Positions 4,651 through 7,121 of a stretch of DNA of 7,121 nucleotides are shown in pieces. The DNA is from Humisphaera sp. (GTDB taxonomy: Bacteria; Planctomycetota; Phycisphaerae; Tepidisphaerales; Tepidisphaeraceae). The notes under the pieces are model-generated. The model was not told the origin of the DNA. It was given only the letters and a program-made list of their open reading frames with translations, and did no database searches. The DNA is taken from the NCBI GenBank assembly GCA_025351525.1, contig JANXVV010000580.1, positions 1 through 7,121 on the forward strand. Reading direction: 5' to 3'. The stretch's first letter is position 1; every line of letters begins with the position of its first letter. The position numbers were made by a program, and so were the translations under genes.

Positions 4651-6084
4651 ATGAGCCACCCTCGCCCCGCGACTGTCGGACAATTGAAGGAAACCGGATA
4701 CAAACCCTGTAGCGTGAAGGATGAACTCCGCCGCAATGTGATCGCCAAACTCCGCGCGGGCGACGAGCTGTTCCCCGGCATCGTCGGCTATCGCGAATCG
4801 GTGATGCCGCAGATCATCAACGGCATCCTCTCGAAGCACGACCTCCTATTCCTCGGACTTCGCGGCCAGGCCAAGACGCGCATCCTCCGCATGTTGCCGC
4901 TTCTGCTCGATGAGTGGATGCCCGTTCTGGCCGGCGTGGAGATCAACGATGATCCGATCAAACCGAGCACGAAGACCGGGCATCGCATGATCGCCGAGCA
5001 GGGGGATGATGCGAAGATCGAATGGGTGCATCGCAGCGATCGCTACCATGAAAAACTCGCGACGCCTGATGTGACGATTGCGGATTTAATTGGCGAGATC
5101 GATCTCGTGAAGCACGCCGAGGGCCGGTATTTGTCGGATGAATCGACGATGCACTACGGCCTGATCCCCCGCTCGAACCGTGGGATTTTTGCGATCAACG
5201 AGTTGCCCGATCTCTCGCCACGAATTCAGGTCGGTCTGTTTAACGTGCTGGAAGAGCGCGACATTCAGATTCGCGGCTACCCCATTCGGCTGAATTTGGA
5301 CGTCTGCCTCGTCTTCTCCGCCAACCCGGAGGATTACACCAATCGTGGACGAATCGTGACGCCGTTGAAGGACCGCATCGGTTCGGTCATCCGCACGCAC
5401 TATCCCGAAACGGTGGAGGAGAGCATCACCATCACCGAGGAAAATGCCTGGCTCGCCCGCGAAAATTCCGGCAGCAGCAGCGGCGTGATGGTCGATACGC
5501 CCCGCTTCGTTCAGGAGATCGTCGAAGAAGTCGTACGGCTGGCCCGCTCGAGCCCGCACGTCAGTCAAGCCTCCGGCGTCTCCGTGCGAACGAGCATTGC
5601 CAACGCAGAAACCGTGGCGAGCAATGCCGAGCGGCGAGGCATTCTGACGGGTGAAAAGCGTGTTGTCCCGCGCATCTGCGACATGAATTATCTCGTCGCC
5701 AGTTGCCGCGGAAAAATCGAAATGACTTTGGCCGAGGAAGACGGGGCGGAGGACAAGTTAATCAAGTCGATCACCGGCGAGGCGGTGAAAGCCGTTTTTA
5801 ATCGATATGCCGAATCGGATGGCTATGAGAATCTGGTCGAGCAGTTCAAGGGAAATCTAACGTTTCCCGCCGGCGATGATCTTTCCGCCGATGAGTTTGT
5901 GGCGAACATGAAAGCGGTGAAGGGACTCATCCCCGCCGTGCAAACTTTGGCGCGCGAGATGAAACTAGACGGTGGCGATCACGCCACCCAAGCCACGATC
6001 GGGGAATTTCTTCTCGAAGGGCTTTATGTGAATAATCGACTGAGTAAGTATAATAGCAAGGGAAAGGTGTATTTCAGGAAATGA
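4651..6084 (+). CDS. MoxR/magnesium-chelatase-ChlI-like AAA+ ATPase
   Basis: This cytoplasmic ring-type AAA+ ATPase is of the kind often annotated as Mg chelatase or sigma-54-interacting protein. Its likely role is remodelling or metal/cofactor insertion on a partner protein. From the ATG at 4651 it has 477 residues. Walker A is GLRGQAKT (69-76), with the Ala before Lys typical of MoxR-like proteins. The Walker B region is GIFAINELPDL (178-188), where the usual Asp is Asn183, followed by Glu184. Sensor 1 is VFSANPEDYTN (221-231) and a candidate arginine finger is in PLKDRIGS (238-245). A helical lid and a C-terminal domain to 477 follow. A longer form from TTG 4582 adds proline-rich, non-conserved-looking sequence with no SD. 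A VWA-domain partner gene, frequent beside such ATPases, does not follow. No bacteriochlorophyll genes are nearby, so true chelatase activity is unlikely. Confidence 0.88.
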   Translation: MSHPRPATVGQLKETGYKPCSVKDELRRNVIAKLRAGDELFPGIVGYRESVMPQIINGILSKHDLLFLGLRGQAKTRILRMLPLLLDEWMPVLAGVEINDDPIKPSTKTGHRMIAEQGDDAKIEWVHRSDRYHEKLATPDVTIADLIGEIDLVKHAEGRYLSDESTMHYGLIPRSNRGIFAINELPDLSPRIQVGLFNVLEERDIQIRGYPIRLNLDVCLVFSANPEDYTNRGRIVTPLKDRIGSVIRTHYPETVEESITITEENAWLARENSGSSSGVMVDTPRFVQEIVEEVVRLARSSPHVSQASGVSVRTSIANAETVASNAERRGILTGEKRVVPRICDMNYLVASCRGKIEMTLAEEDGAEDKLIKSITGEAVKAVFNRYAESDGYENLVEQFKGNLTFPAGDDLSADEFVANMKAVKGLIPAVQTLAREMKLDGGDHATQATIGEFLLEGLYVNNRLSKYNSKGKVYFRK

Positions 6085-6174
6085 CGCGAGCGATACGAAC
6101 CATCACAAGGATGTCACGAAAAATCACAAGCCGAGGGCGGAAGCCGTAGGCGACGCCCCGGGTTCCCGTCGAGC
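6085..6174. other. Intergenic gap with CACAAG/CACGAA repeats and a small hairpin
   Basis: CACAAG (6104), CACGAA (6115) and CACAAG (6125) repeat at 10-11 base steps, the same unit and spacing as in the 600-679 palindrome. A GC-rich hairpin follows (GGGCG 6135-6139 with CGCCC 6154-6158, enclosing GCC/GGC). It ends 16 bases before the next start and lacks a T tract. Confidence 0.45.
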
Positions 6175-7086
6175 GTGGCAACATTGTCATCCCCATTCAT
6201 CACTCTCGAATCGCCCTCAGTTCCCATCGACGCGGACCTTCTCTGCGGCCATTGCGGCCAAAATCTACGCGGCGTCTCCAGCGACCGCTGCCCGGAATGC
6301 GGCTATCGCTTCGACCGCGCCCGAACCCTCGGAGCCAATATCCCCTGGGAGCAACGTCGTCGCCTGGGCCGATTCCGTGCCTACTGGCGAACGGTTCGCC
6401 TTATCACCTTTCACGGTCCCGCCCAGACCGATGATGCGGAGGTGACTCTCAGAGCCGCCCGACGTTTTCGGAATATTACGGTGTTCCTCGTTTCCGCGAC
6501 GGTGCTGGCATCCATCATCTTCTGGCGGCTCAACGAACCCAGCTTCAATCCCCGTAACCAAAACCCCTGGTTGAATTCCCCTGTCTATGACGCAACGCAA
6601 CTCCCGAGGCTGTTTCGCAATCCTTGGTTCTTCGGCACCTTCCTGACCGCTGTCGTCATTTGGATCAATGCCTCCGTCAGAGTTTGCGACTGGTTCTTCC
6701 ACCCCAAACGTCTGTCCCCGGATGAGCAACGGCGGGCGGTCGCGCGGAGTTGCTATTCCATCGCACCGCTCGCCTGCATGCCGGTGCTCGCGCTGCTGGC
6801 CGTCCTGTTTCTTGGCCTACAGAGTTCTTACGATCGCAACCCCGCCGTCTTTTATCCCGCCGCCGCCGTTTTCGGCACACTGGTGGTGCTGTGCGGATTG
6901 TGCCCGGTCGTCTACTTCTGCGGCGTGCTGAAATTGCTGTATCGAGTGACCCATCCACGCCGTCGCGTGGTGGCGGCCATAATGCTGCTGCCGATTCTCT
7001 GGGCGCTCATGGCCGTTGCGATATTCGTAGGCCTGGAGTTTGCGGTGAATTACGTGGCGCTGTTTTTCGCCAGCGTTCGACAGTGA
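6175..7086 (+). CDS. Zinc-ribbon multi-pass membrane protein, function unknown
   Basis: The 303-residue protein opens with a likely zinc ribbon: C24-x2-C27 ... C39-x2-C42, in the context CGHCGQNLRGVSSDRCPECG. From recall, this NLRG...CPECG signature marks many planctomycete proteins of unknown role. A charged stretch (about 48-95) follows, then hydrophobic segments at about 101-117, 150-168, 195-215, 226-256 (perhaps two helices) and 264-297 (perhaps two). That gives five to seven inner-membrane helices with the zinc ribbon probably in the cytoplasm. The start GTG at 6175 is the only good in-frame candidate besides TTG 6184, but no clear SD precedes it. A Yip1-like membrane domain is one possibility, not established. 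The gap of 90 bases to the AAA+ gene leaves co-transcription open. No catalytic residues are evident. Confidence 0.75.
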   Translation: MATLSSPFITLESPSVPIDADLLCGHCGQNLRGVSSDRCPECGYRFDRARTLGANIPWEQRRRLGRFRAYWRTVRLITFHGPAQTDDAEVTLRAARRFRNITVFLVSATVLASIIFWRLNEPSFNPRNQNPWLNSPVYDATQLPRLFRNPWFFGTFLTAVVIWINASVRVCDWFFHPKRLSPDEQRRAVARSCYSIAPLACMPVLALLAVLFLGLQSSYDRNPAVFYPAAAVFGTLVVLCGLCPVVYFCGVLKLLYRVTHPRRRVVAAIMLLPILWALMAVAIFVGLEFAVNYVALFFASVRQ

Positions 7087-7108
7087 GAGCCATCATTTTT
7101 TAGCGGCT

Positions 7109-7121
7109 GTGCCGAAGGCAC
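7109..7121 (+). terminator. Possible start of a hairpin at the window's right edge
   Basis: GTGCC-GAA-GGCAC forms a five-base stem ending at the last base, 22 bases after the preceding stop. A T run (7095-7101) lies before rather than after it, so terminator function cannot be judged without more sequence. Confidence 0.2.

Noticed and set aside
4651..6084. True magnesium chelatase subunit for (bacterio)chlorophyll synthesis
   Set aside because: No chelatase D or H subunit or pigment genes are nearby, and the Walker B and sensor segments fit the general MoxR-like group better.

Overview
The window looks like chromosomal DNA from a planctomycete-type bacterium. This rests on three things I recognise from recall, since no search was possible. 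The first is a pair of divergent sigma-70 proteins with an unusual region 2.4. The second is a membrane protein starting with a zinc ribbon of the type 'CGxNLRG...RCPECG'. The third is the set of long GC-rich intergenic palindromes of the 'tagcccccggcacgccggggg' and 'catgggcggg' kind. Gene density and GC content look ordinary for that group. There is no rRNA, tRNA, CRISPR array, phage module or intact insertion sequence.

Layout. Positions 1-91 are a fold-back: they are the reverse complement of sigma-gene sequence, and bases 1-43 pair perfectly with 92-134, so the left edge is probably a chimeric or rearranged end. Positions 92-568 (+) hold the 3' half of a sigma factor gene. It converges on a complete, nearly protein-identical paralogue at 838-1866 (-). 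The gap between their stops contains a strong hairpin terminator (616-663, inside a larger 600-679 palindrome) and a 131-bp MITE-like element (696-826) with a TTA duplication on each side. A 418-bp divergent intergenic region (1867-2284) separates the sigma gene from a run of plus-strand genes. These are nadD (2285-2872), a zinc-finger-less DnaJ co-chaperone (3111-4112), a small two-helix membrane protein (4157-4555), a MoxR/Mg-chelatase-like AAA+ ATPase (4651-6084) and a zinc-ribbon multi-pass membrane protein (6175-7086).

How the parts relate. The plus-strand genes share orientation but not an obvious pathway: NAD synthesis, protein folding, an AAA+ remodelling ATPase and two membrane proteins. 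Large palindromes after nadD and across the dnaJ stop codon suggest separate or attenuated transcription units rather than one tight operon.

The most interesting biology is the sigma pair. The DNA-binding regions are almost unchanged in protein while the DNA has drifted at synonymous sites. The two tryptophans that melt the -10 element in RpoD are replaced by Arg-Ala, whereas the -35 recognition helix is well kept.
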